A stretch of DNA of 41,337 bases from Aneurinibacillus aneurinilyticus ATCC 12856 (GTDB taxonomy: Bacteria > Bacillota > Bacilli > Aneurinibacillales > Aneurinibacillaceae), in assembly GCF_000466385.1 (NCBI RefSeq), contig NZ_KE952749.1, positions 1-41,337 on the forward strand. Reading direction: 5' to 3'. Below are positions 15,469 to 22,039 of this stretch, one piece after another. The notes under the pieces are model-generated. The model saw nothing but the letters and a program-made list of their open reading frames with translations. It ran no database searches and was not told the origin of the DNA. Position numbers and translations under genes: made by a program. Each line of letters starts with the position of its first letter. The stretch's first letter is position 1.

Positions 15469-16749
15469 ATGGAACAACAAGCAATTATAGCCATCGGAGT
15501 TTTCTTAGTTACATATGCCTTGATTATCTCCGAAAAAATCCATCGGACAATCGTAGCCATGCTGGGGGGCGCCCTCATGGTTATTCTCGGAATCGTGGAT
15601 CAGGAGACTGCGATTCACCATATCGATTTTAATACACTCGGACTGCTGACCGGGATGATGATTATTGTGGCAATTACGGCGCAAACCGGACTTTTTAAAT
15701 TTATTGCCATTTGGTCGGCTAAAAAAGTAAATGGGGAACCCGTTAAAATCCTTATCGCGCTCAGCATGATTACTGCAATCGGTTCCGCATTTCTCGATAA
15801 TGTGACAACGGTTCTACTAATGGTGCCAGTAACGTTCAGTATCACGCGCCAGTTACGCATTTCCGCGCTTCCGTTCCTTATCTCAGAAATCCTCACTGCC
15901 AATATCGGAGGAACAGCCACAATGATTGGAGACCCGCCAAACATTATGATTGGCAGCGCGGTTAAGGAATTGACATTCGTAGCATTTATTAACAATCTAA
16001 CACTTATTTCAATCGTAATTCTCATTATTACTGTTGCGATTCTCGCACTTCTGTATCGCAAACAAATACAAACAACAGAAGAATTGAAAGCAGGGCTCAT
16101 GGATTTGAATGAAAAAGATGAGATTACCGATACGACCCTGCTAAAAAAATGTTTAATCATTCTTGTCTTAACGATTGGCGGCTTCTTCATTCATCAAATT
16201 GTTCATGTTGAATCTGCCACCGTCGCCCTGCTTGGCGCATTCGTTCTTCTGCTGTTGACAGGTGAGCACTATCTTGAAGATGCACTACCGAAAGTGGAAT
16301 GGACAACCATCTTCTTTTTTGTCGGTTTATTTATTCTTGTATCCGGCCTCGTAGAAACCGGCGTTATCGCACAACTGGCAACAAAGGCTATTGAATTGAC
16401 AGAGGGAAATCTTGTGGCTACCTCATTGCTCATCCTGTGGATGAGTGCTATCGCATCCGCCTTTGTCGATAATATCCCTTTCGTCGCTACGATGATCCCG
16501 ATGATTCAAGAGATGGGAAAAATAGGAATTTCTGATCTAGAACCTTTATGGTGGTCCCTTGCTCTCGGGGCATGTCTTGGAGGAAATGGAACATTAATTG
16601 GCGCAAGTGCTAACCTAATTGTCGCAGGCATGGCCGCCAAAGAAGGGTACAATATTTCCTTCTTAAAATTTCTGTGGATCGGCTTCCCGCTAATGATTTT
16701 GTCCATTATCATTTCTACAGTGTATATATATCTGCGTTATCTTATATAA
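15469..16749 (+). CDS. ArsB/NhaD-type (ion transporter superfamily) permease (426 aa)
   Basis: A membrane transporter of the ArsB/NhaD/SLC13-like superfamily with about eleven hydrophobic segments. Diagnostic blocks are AFLDNVTTVLLMVPVT and ANIGGTATMIGDPPNIMIGS in the first half, repeated as AFVDNIPFVATMIPM and GGNGTLIGASANLIVAG in the second half, showing the inverted pseudo-repeat. Candidate cargoes are Na+/H+ or arsenite; neither can be chosen from sequence alone. The ATG at 15469 is 15 nt after AGGAGG, unusually far. An in-frame ATT at 15460 has ideal spacing and would add three residues. The 93-aa gene follows 15 bp later, probably in one operon. Confidence 0.85.
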   Translation: MEQQAIIAIGVFLVTYALIISEKIHRTIVAMLGGALMVILGIVDQETAIHHIDFNTLGLLTGMMIIVAITAQTGLFKFIAIWSAKKVNGEPVKILIALSMITAIGSAFLDNVTTVLLMVPVTFSITRQLRISALPFLISEILTANIGGTATMIGDPPNIMIGSAVKELTFVAFINNLTLISIVILIITVAILALLYRKQIQTTEELKAGLMDLNEKDEITDTTLLKKCLIILVLTIGGFFIHQIVHVESATVALLGAFVLLLLTGEHYLEDALPKVEWTTIFFFVGLFILVSGLVETGVIAQLATKAIELTEGNLVATSLLILWMSAIASAFVDNIPFVATMIPMIQEMGKIGISDLEPLWWSLALGACLGGNGTLIGASANLIVAGMAAKEGYNISFLKFLWIGFPLMILSIIISTVYIYLRYLI

Positions 16750-16764
16750 GAAAGGGGATACTGT

Positions 16765-17046
16765 ATGGTTGTCTACCGATACAATACAGGTCTTTTACAC
16801 ATTGAGGAGAAGGACAATGATCAGGATAAGGAGTTCATCTTCAAAGTTAAAGATGTCGATGCTGTCCTACCGGCTTTACGTAAGATACGTGCATTTTTCG
16901 ATAGTGACAAAGTATATACCGATGTTATTTTCTATTCGCATCCCGACTATGAATATCAAGTAATTGTTCGTCAGGATCACTACATTGACTTCTTACTTGC
17001 TTTGTTCAAATACAAAATCATCACATACGTTGAATGGAAACAATGA
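16765..17046 (+). CDS. small conserved-looking protein of unknown function (93 aa)
   Basis: A 93-residue soluble protein, MVVYRYNTGLLHIEEKDNDQ at its start, with alternating charged and hydrophobic strands and a C-terminal YIDFLLALFKYKIITYVEWK. The start follows AAAGGGG with 7 nt spacing. It lies 15 bp after the transporter and is followed by a strong terminator, so the two genes form an operon. I do not recognise the family; a cytoplasmic accessory role for the transporter is only a guess from position. Confidence 0.75.
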   Translation: MVVYRYNTGLLHIEEKDNDQDKEFIFKVKDVDAVLPALRKIRAFFDSDKVYTDVIFYSHPDYEYQVIVRQDHYIDFLLALFKYKIITYVEWKQ

Positions 17047-17052
17047 CCATCT

Positions 17053-17086
17053 ATCGGGTCAAAGATAACCTTTGGCCCGATTTTTC
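17053..17086 (+). terminator. strong rho-independent terminator
   Basis: ATCGGGTCAAAG (17053-17064) pairs with CTTTGGCCCGAT (17070-17081) with one G-T pair, followed by a run of Ts. It ends the transporter operon and faces the convergent gene at 17103. Confidence 0.9.
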
Positions 17087-17102
17087 ACTTTCGTTCACCT
17101 TG

Positions 17103-17411
17103 TTATCTTTTTTTAATCGCTTCGGCCTTTTGCTGGACAACAGCAGCCAAACACTCATTATCGAATGCCAGCAATACATTCATCAACATTTCCAGCGCAA
17201 TGTCTCCCGCTTCCTCTTTTGGTACAGTTAACGCCAGCATACTTTTTAGCTCAACAGGAATTGTCTGCTCAGGATACGCTTCTTCATAGACGGAAACAGG
17301 ATCCAAACCATGATTGATACACCACTGGGCGAAGACAAGCACCATCGCATTCGTATCCTGTTTATATATCTCTGTTACTTTCTGTTCCAACACTTTCTTT
17401 TTTTCCTTCAT
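17103..17411 (-). CDS. small helical protein of unknown function (102 aa)
   Basis: A 102-residue protein with a lysine-rich N-terminus (MKEKKKVLEQKVTEIYKQ), a central AMVLVFAQWCINHGLDPVSVY and helices to the C-terminus. The start at 17411 follows GGAAGAGG at good spacing; an upstream TTG frame would place the ribosome site inside the gene. It is a single leftward gene, convergent with the transporter operon. No motif allows a functional call. Confidence 0.7.
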   Translation of the reverse strand: MKEKKKVLEQKVTEIYKQDTNAMVLVFAQWCINHGLDPVSVYEEAYPEQTIPVELKSMLALTVPKEEAGDIALEMLMNVLLAFDNECLAAVVQQKAEAIKKR

Positions 17412-17555
17412 TTTCCTCTTCCTTTCCTGTATCAAAACACGACTATTCCGCTTATTATATAAAGGAAAAGGTATCCTGTCATCTGTGCTACCTCATACTT
17501 TAGTTCTAAATGTAAAAAAGTAACATATTTTTATGTGTAAATATTCTAACAAATA

Positions 17556-17564
17556 TGCTATAAT
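17556..17564 (+). promoter_or_regulatory. extended -10 promoter
   Basis: TGCTATAAT is an extended -10 (TGN plus TATAAT). The matching -35 (TGTAAA at 17 bp) is weak, as is usual for extended -10 promoters. It lies about 30 nt before the CxxC protein gene. Confidence 0.65.
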
Positions 17565-17597
17565 GTTATTGTATCTTTTTATGAAGGAGGACAAAGC

Positions 17598-17813
17598 ATG
17601 AGGATGTATGTATGTTTATCCTGCCTGCAGGTCAAACAGGGCGACTCGCACCGTGTAGACATGAACATTTGTGAAACTTGCTCCTCAGATTTTGTGCCGG
17701 TTAACAAGGACCCCCAGCTTTTCGTCAGTCCCCCTTCCCTTTATGTTATGGATGAAGCGTTGTCAAAAGATGATCGATGCGATAAAAACGAAAACCCGTC
17801 AGCGTTTTGCTGA
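17598..17813 (+). CDS. small CxxC zinc-ribbon-like protein (71 aa)
   Basis: A 71-residue protein with two CxxC pairs, VCLSCLQVKQG near the N-terminus and ICETCSSDFVP in the middle, spaced as in a small zinc ribbon. The C-terminal third is polar. The start has a very strong GAAGGAGG site and an extended -10 promoter. The last codons and stop (TGA at 17811-17813) lie inside the hairpin of the terminator, so translation must run into the terminator stem. Function unknown. Confidence 0.75.
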   Translation: MRMYVCLSCLQVKQGDSHRVDMNICETCSSDFVPVNKDPQLFVSPPSLYVMDEALSKDDRCDKNENPSAFC

Positions 17814-17830
17814 CGGGTTATTTTTATTTG
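17793..17830 (+). terminator. terminator overlapping the end of the CxxC gene
   Basis: AACCCGTCAGC (17793-17803) pairs perfectly with GCTGACGGGTT (17809-17819), followed by ATTTTTATTT. The 5' arm and part of the 3' arm are coding sequence of the preceding gene. Confidence 0.9.
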
Positions 17831-17878
17831 CACCCCTGTATGGTACAATGCAAAATAAAGAATGTGCTGAGGTGAAGA

Positions 17879-18367
17879 ATGAACTCGATTCGAAAGTCGA
17901 TTCCAAATAGTTTTACACTCGGAAATCTTGTATGCGGAATTTTTTCACTTACGTTTGCCATGAATGGCTATTACAAAATGGCCGCTTTTCTGATTCTGCT
18001 TGCGGCGCTGTGCGATGTGTTCGACGGCAAGCTGGCACGCATGCTACATGTGGACAGCCCTATGGGTGTCGAGTTGGATTCACTGGCAGATATTGTTAGT
18101 TTCGGCGTGGCACCAGCCATCCTGGTTCACACAATGCATACGCCCTCCCCGTTGCTGACACTTGCATTCATTGCATTTCCAATTGCAGGGGCCTGGCGTC
18201 TTGGTCGTTTCAACATTAAACCGACCGTAGGATACTATATGGGAGTGCCGATTACGCTGGCGGGACTTACTCTGGCTGTACTGGCTCTTTTCTCCTTTTC
18301 AAGTCCGCTATTGATGCTGCTATTGGCTATTTTAATGGTCAGTCCCATACGTATTCCAAAATTATAA
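17879..18367 (+). CDS. pssA: CDP-diacylglycerol-serine O-phosphatidyltransferase (162 aa)
   Basis: A membrane enzyme that joins CDP-diacylglycerol and serine to make phosphatidylserine, the precursor of phosphatidylethanolamine. The CDP-alcohol phosphatidyltransferase motif is complete: Asp46-x2-Asp49-Gly50-x2-Ala53-Arg54-x8-Gly63-x3-Asp67-x3-Asp71. The IPNSFTLGNLVCGIFSL start is typical of the bacterial type II (PssA) branch. About six membrane segments. At 162 residues it is slightly shorter than Bacillus PssA. No decarboxylase (psd) gene adjoins it. The ATG follows GAGGTG; a terminator follows the gene. Confidence 0.9.
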   Translation: MNSIRKSIPNSFTLGNLVCGIFSLTFAMNGYYKMAAFLILLAALCDVFDGKLARMLHVDSPMGVELDSLADIVSFGVAPAILVHTMHTPSPLLTLAFIAFPIAGAWRLGRFNIKPTVGYYMGVPITLAGLTLAVLALFSFSSPLLMLLLAILMVSPIRIPKL

Positions 18368-18384
18368 TGTTTCATCACTTCTCC

Positions 18385-18410
18385 GCTCCTGTAGAACAGG
18401 AGCTTTTTTG
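18385..18410 (+). terminator. rho-independent terminator of pssA
   Basis: GCTCCTGT (18385-18392) pairs with ACAGGAGC (18396-18403), loop AGA, then six Ts. Confidence 0.9.
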
Positions 18411-18444
18411 TATTATAAAACTAATTATTCTGTTACTTATATTT

Positions 18445-18467
18445 GTAAATAATTTGAATTTATTTAC
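18445..18467. promoter_or_regulatory. 23-bp palindrome upstream of the amino-acid permease
   Basis: GTAAATAATTTG continues as AATTTATTTAC, a palindrome with one mismatched pair around a central G. It lies about 115 bp before the permease start, in an AT-rich region. Its symmetry exceeds what is expected by chance, so an operator is likely. It is not a TnrA or CodY box. Confidence 0.45.
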
Positions 18468-18524
18468 TTTATTCGAAAAGCTGTTAAATCAAAAAAACGT
18501 GCTTTATAATCTTTATATAAAAAT

Positions 18525-18540
18525 ATGAAAGCGCTTGCTT
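18525..18540 (+). promoter_or_regulatory. possible catabolite-responsive element (cre)
   Basis: ATGAAAGCGCTTGCTT resembles the cre consensus WTGNAARCGNWWWCAW, with its palindromic core AAGCGCTT intact and a weaker right edge. It lies about 45 bp before the permease start, in a position where CcpA would repress. Confidence 0.5.
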
Positions 18541-18580
18541 TTGCAGGAATATTTCATCTATAAAGTTTTTGGGAGGTTCT

Positions 18581-19957
18581 ATGAAGAAGAAGCATACGGA
18601 AGAACTTCATCGAGGCTTGGAAGAACGTCATATTACATTAATGTCATTAGGTGCAGCCATCGGGGTCGGGCTATTCCTGGGCTCTACCTCTGCCATTAAG
18701 ATGGCTGGTCCGGCCATTCTCATCGCCTATGTACTTGCCGGAGCCGGCATGTTTATTATTATGCGGGCACTGGGGGAGATGGCGATTCAAAACCCGGTCG
18801 CAGGTTCCTTCAGCCGCTATGCACGCGATTACCTTGGTCCGATGGCAGGCTATCTAACAGGTTGGAATTATTGGTTCCTCTGGATTATTACCTGCATGGC
18901 AGAAATTACAGCAGTTGGTGTTTACATGCAGTTCTGGTTTCCGGATACGCAACAATGGCTATGGGCACTTGCCGCGCTCATTATGATGGGTGCGGTGAAT
19001 CTCATTGCCGTTAAAGCATATGGAGAGCTGGAATTCTGGTTTGCTCTCATTAAGATTATCACGATTGTTCTTATGATTGTCGTAGGGCTTGGCATGATCA
19101 TTTTCGGTCTGGGCAATGGAGGCGTTCCCGTAGGCATCAGCAATCTCTGGTCTCACGGCGGCTTCTTGCCGAATGGCATTACCGGCATTTTGATGTCCAT
19201 GCAGATGGTTCTGTTTGCCTTTCTCGGCATCGAAATGATCGGAGTTACAGCAGGAGAAGTCAAAAACCCTGAAAAATCACTTGCCAAAGCGATCGATACA
19301 GTATTCTGGCGCATTCTCATCTTCTACGTAGGGGCGCTATTCGTTATTCTTTCCATTTATCCGTGGAATGGACTTGAGGGCAAAGGCAGCCCGTTCGTCT
19401 TAACCTTCGACAGACTGGGTATCCCATACGCGGCAGGAATTATCAACTTTGTCGTGCTAACCGCCGCCCTTTCCTCCTGTAACAGCGGTATTTTTAGTAC
19501 CGGTCGGATGCTGTTCAACCTAGCACAGCAAAAAGAAGCGCCACAACCGTTCAAAAAAATTAGCAAAACAGGTGTACCAAATATTGCTATCCTTGCATCC
19601 GTAGGAGCGTTGCTTATCGGAGTTACCCTGAACTATATCGTACCGGATAAAGTATTCCAGTGGGTGACTAGTATCGGTACCTTCGGCGCTATCTGGACAT
19701 GGGCTATCATTCTGCTCTCACAGATTCGTTATCGCAAAAAGCTGAATGCTGACCAAGTTCGCAGCCTGAAATATAAAATGCCCCTGTTTCCGTTTAGCTC
19801 ATACGTAACGCTTGCTTTTCTCATGGGAGTTGTCGGACTGATGGCGTACTTTCCTGAAACCCGCATCGCGCTTATCGTCGGTCCTGTCTGGTATCTCATT
19901 CTCATCATTTTTTATTTTGTTAAAGGCTTGCACAAACGGCCACATGGTGGTAGCTAA
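18581..19957 (+). CDS. amino-acid permease of the APC superfamily (458 aa)
   Basis: A twelve-segment amino-acid/proton symporter. The signature SLGAAIGVGLFLGSTSAIK near residues 22-40 and GEMAIQNPVAGSFSRYA identify the AAT (amino-acid transporter) branch of the APC superfamily, similar to AapA, ProY and GabP-type carriers. Substrate is not certain; alanine/D-alanine/serine/glycine or proline carriers are closest by feel. The start at 18581 follows GGGAGG with a short 4-nt spacing. No sigma-54 promoter is found here; a cre-like site and a 23-bp palindrome suggest carbon-source and specific control. Ends before a strong terminator. Confidence 0.9.
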   Translation: MKKKHTEELHRGLEERHITLMSLGAAIGVGLFLGSTSAIKMAGPAILIAYVLAGAGMFIIMRALGEMAIQNPVAGSFSRYARDYLGPMAGYLTGWNYWFLWIITCMAEITAVGVYMQFWFPDTQQWLWALAALIMMGAVNLIAVKAYGELEFWFALIKIITIVLMIVVGLGMIIFGLGNGGVPVGISNLWSHGGFLPNGITGILMSMQMVLFAFLGIEMIGVTAGEVKNPEKSLAKAIDTVFWRILIFYVGALFVILSIYPWNGLEGKGSPFVLTFDRLGIPYAAGIINFVVLTAALSSCNSGIFSTGRMLFNLAQQKEAPQPFKKISKTGVPNIAILASVGALLIGVTLNYIVPDKVFQWVTSIGTFGAIWTWAIILLSQIRYRKKLNADQVRSLKYKMPLFPFSSYVTLAFLMGVVGLMAYFPETRIALIVGPVWYLILIIFYFVKGLHKRPHGGS

Positions 19958-20010
19958 GAAAAACTTATAAAGCAAAACATCGGACTACCATATTAACAGC
20001 AAATCACATT

Positions 20011-20046
20011 CCTCCCCCTTCTCCTGACTGGAAGGGGGAATTTTTC
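20011..20046 (+). terminator. rho-independent terminator of the permease gene
   Basis: TCCCCCTTC (20013-20021) pairs perfectly with GAAGGGGGA (20031-20039), followed by ATTTTT. It isolates the permease from the sigma-54-controlled genes downstream. Confidence 0.9.
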
Positions 20047-20168
20047 ATGAGCATATAGCAAAATACATGCAGCTTCAGGGTATTCAGCCTGATAGATTTC
20101 CATTACATCTTATATACATTACAAATCGGAAAACATTACCTCCTTCAATTATCTTTATTTTTAGAATA

Positions 20169-20185
20169 TTGGTACAAATATTGCT
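20169..20185 (+). promoter_or_regulatory. sigma-54 (SigL) promoter of the NCS1 permease
   Basis: TTGGTAC-AAATA-TTGCT has the -24 GG (20171-20172) and -12 GC (20183-20184) exactly 10 bp apart, as required for sigma-54. One base departs from the consensus TGGCAC. It lies about 37 bp before the gene start. Confidence 0.85.
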
Positions 20186-20221
20186 TTAAAAAAAGGCAAT
20201 CTGGGAAAAGGAGTGATACAC

Positions 20222-21793
20222 ATGGCAGAAATGATTAAAGTCAAGCAAGATCAAAAAAGTGAACAAAAGGAGGACTATGCACTACAGCGCGTACCAAAAC
20301 ATTGGCGCATGTCATGGCCAAGCATCACCAACGTGGCAATTGGCGTTGCCACTGCCATGGTCTTTATGCAAATGGGCAGTCTGATGGCTATTCAATTCGG
20401 TAGTCTCAACGCACTTATCGCAGAAATCTACGCTACTGTCGTCGCCGGATTTCTAGGCATTACAATCGCCTACTTTGCAGCCAAGAACGGACTGAACGTT
20501 AACTTGATGTCACGCGGAGCAGGCTTTGGTTTCATCGGCGCTTCCATTACTTCTTTCATATATGCGATTAATTTCATCATGTATTCCGCCATCGAAGGCT
20601 CCATCATGGCACTGGCTGTGTATGAATACGTTAAAGTCGTTCCAGTATGGGCACTCATGGTATTCTTTGGTCTTGCCGTTGTGCCGCTCAACTGGTACGG
20701 TGTCAAACAGTTGGATACATTCCAGAAATACTCATTACCCGTCTATCTTGTTCTTCTCGGTACCGGGATTTATCTTACCGCCACTCGTAATTTCGACAAT
20801 GCCTACCAATGGATGACCTTCCTTCCACAAGGGCAAGAAGTGGGCGGCATCGGTCTTGTTACATGTATTGGTATTATTAACGGTCTTGTAGGAATCATGG
20901 CGCTTCTAATTTCCGACTACGCGCGTTTCATCAAACCGGAACAATTCAAAATCGGTGTATTCGCCGTCGGCTTTATTCCTCAACTTATTTGTTTTTTCCT
21001 TTCCGGCCTTCTTGGTATCTGGTTTGGCGTGCGGTATATGACTGATAATCCAGGTGTGTATTTCGTCACGGCAATGGGGGCATGGGGAGCACTATTCGCT
21101 ATTCTGACACAGCTTCGCATTAATGTTACGAATTTATACAGCGGGTCTATGTCATTGGCTAACTTCTTCGCCCGCATATTTCACTTTACACCGGGTCGCG
21201 TCTTCTGGGTTGTAGCTACAGCGGTGATCGCCATCGTATGCATGCTCGCCGGCGCACTTGATTATATCGGACCTTTATTGACCTTTCAGGGTGTATTTTT
21301 ATTCGCCTGGGCATCAATTCTCGTCACTGATCTGATTATCATTAAAAAGTGGCTCAAGCTTGGTCAACTTCACATCGAACATCGTCGGGGATTTTTGCCG
21401 GAGTGGAATCCGGTCGGTGTCATCTCTATCATTATTGCAAGCATTGTCGGCACAATGCTCGCATCCGGTACATTCGGTCCGATGCTAGCCGGTCTGGCAG
21501 CACTTATTGCTGGACTACTCGCAAGCATTATCAGCATTGTTATCGCAATCACTACGAAAGGAAAAACATACCTTACCTTCCGACGACAGCACAACATCGA
21601 CGCGTCAGGACATGTTAATATGTACAACGAAAATGTCCATTCTTGCGGGAATTGCGGAGGCGAATTCATCAACGAGGATATGCTTCACTGTCCGTTCAGC
21701 CAGAAGGATATCTGCTCGCAATGCTGTGCCGCCGAATCCGAATGCCATGCTGTGTGTAAAAAAGAAGAAAGCTCAACAGAAATTACTGCTTAG
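20222..21793 (+). CDS. NCS1-type permease with C-terminal cysteine-rich domain (523 aa)
   Basis: A transporter of the NCS1 (nucleobase:cation symporter-1, CodB/allantoin/hydantoin) family with about twelve membrane segments, the first after KHWRMSWPSITNVAIGVATA. The usual family ends near residue 455. Here a hydrophilic tail follows with eight cysteines at 475, 478, 490, 498, 501, 502, 508 and 512 and histidines at 473 and 489, which should bind metal, probably zinc. The start is the ATG at 20222; a GTG three codons upstream overlaps the AAAAGGAG site. It is transcribed from its own sigma-54 promoter and precedes HyuA/HyuB, so it probably imports their substrate, a cyclic amide or nucleobase-like compound. 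Confidence 0.9.
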   Translation: MAEMIKVKQDQKSEQKEDYALQRVPKHWRMSWPSITNVAIGVATAMVFMQMGSLMAIQFGSLNALIAEIYATVVAGFLGITIAYFAAKNGLNVNLMSRGAGFGFIGASITSFIYAINFIMYSAIEGSIMALAVYEYVKVVPVWALMVFFGLAVVPLNWYGVKQLDTFQKYSLPVYLVLLGTGIYLTATRNFDNAYQWMTFLPQGQEVGGIGLVTCIGIINGLVGIMALLISDYARFIKPEQFKIGVFAVGFIPQLICFFLSGLLGIWFGVRYMTDNPGVYFVTAMGAWGALFAILTQLRINVTNLYSGSMSLANFFARIFHFTPGRVFWVVATAVIAIVCMLAGALDYIGPLLTFQGVFLFAWASILVTDLIIIKKWLKLGQLHIEHRRGFLPEWNPVGVISIIIASIVGTMLASGTFGPMLAGLAALIAGLLASIISIVIAITTKGKTYLTFRRQHNIDASGHVNMYNENVHSCGNCGGEFINEDMLHCPFSQKDICSQCCAAESECHAVCKKEESSTEITA

Positions 21794-21799
21794 ATTAGG

Positions 21800-21838
21800 G
21801 AGCCATGCAGATTATACTGTATGGCTCTTTTATTTTTT
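21800..21838 (+). terminator. rho-independent terminator after the NCS1 gene
   Basis: GAGCCATGCAG (21800-21810) pairs with CTGTATGGCTC (21817-21827) with one G-T pair, followed by a T-rich tract. It separates the permease transcript from the HyuAB transcript. Confidence 0.9.
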
Positions 21839-21870
21839 CAAAGGAATGTTATTTCACGTTTTCTTTCACT

Positions 21871-21900
21871 TTTGCAAGTTAACTTGTATATTTGCAAGTT
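21871..21900. promoter_or_regulatory. probable enhancer (UAS) for the sigma-54 activator
   Basis: TTTGCAAGTT occurs at 21871-21880 and again at 21891-21900, 20 bp apart (two helical turns). The first copy is part of a perfect 12-bp palindrome, CAAGTTAACTTG (21875-21886). The block lies about 60-90 bp before the sigma-54 promoter, the usual place for an activator site. The 26185-28209 regulator is the obvious candidate to bind it. The same motif is not seen before the NCS1 promoter. Confidence 0.6.
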
Positions 21901-21958
21901 TTTCTTCTTAAAAATCTATTTTAGGCAGCATTTTTAAACTTTTTAGCATTTTCTGATA

Positions 21959-21975
21959 TTGGCACAAGCCTTGCT
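21959..21975 (+). promoter_or_regulatory. sigma-54 (SigL) promoter of hyuAB
   Basis: TTGGCAC-AAGCC-TTGCT is a full match to the sigma-54 consensus, with GG (21961-21962) and GC (21973-21974) 10 bp apart. Transcription should start near 21986, about 54 nt before the HyuA start codon. Confidence 0.9.
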
Positions 21976-22039
21976 TTATTAAAAAGCGAGCACATCGTGT
22001 TTGAATAACAAAATCCATAATAACAGGAGGGATGGCAGC

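Noticed and set aside
18501-18545. A sigma-54 promoter before the amino-acid permease (TTGC repeats)
   Set aside because: Neither TTGC has a GG 10 bp before its GC, so the -24/-12 pattern fails.
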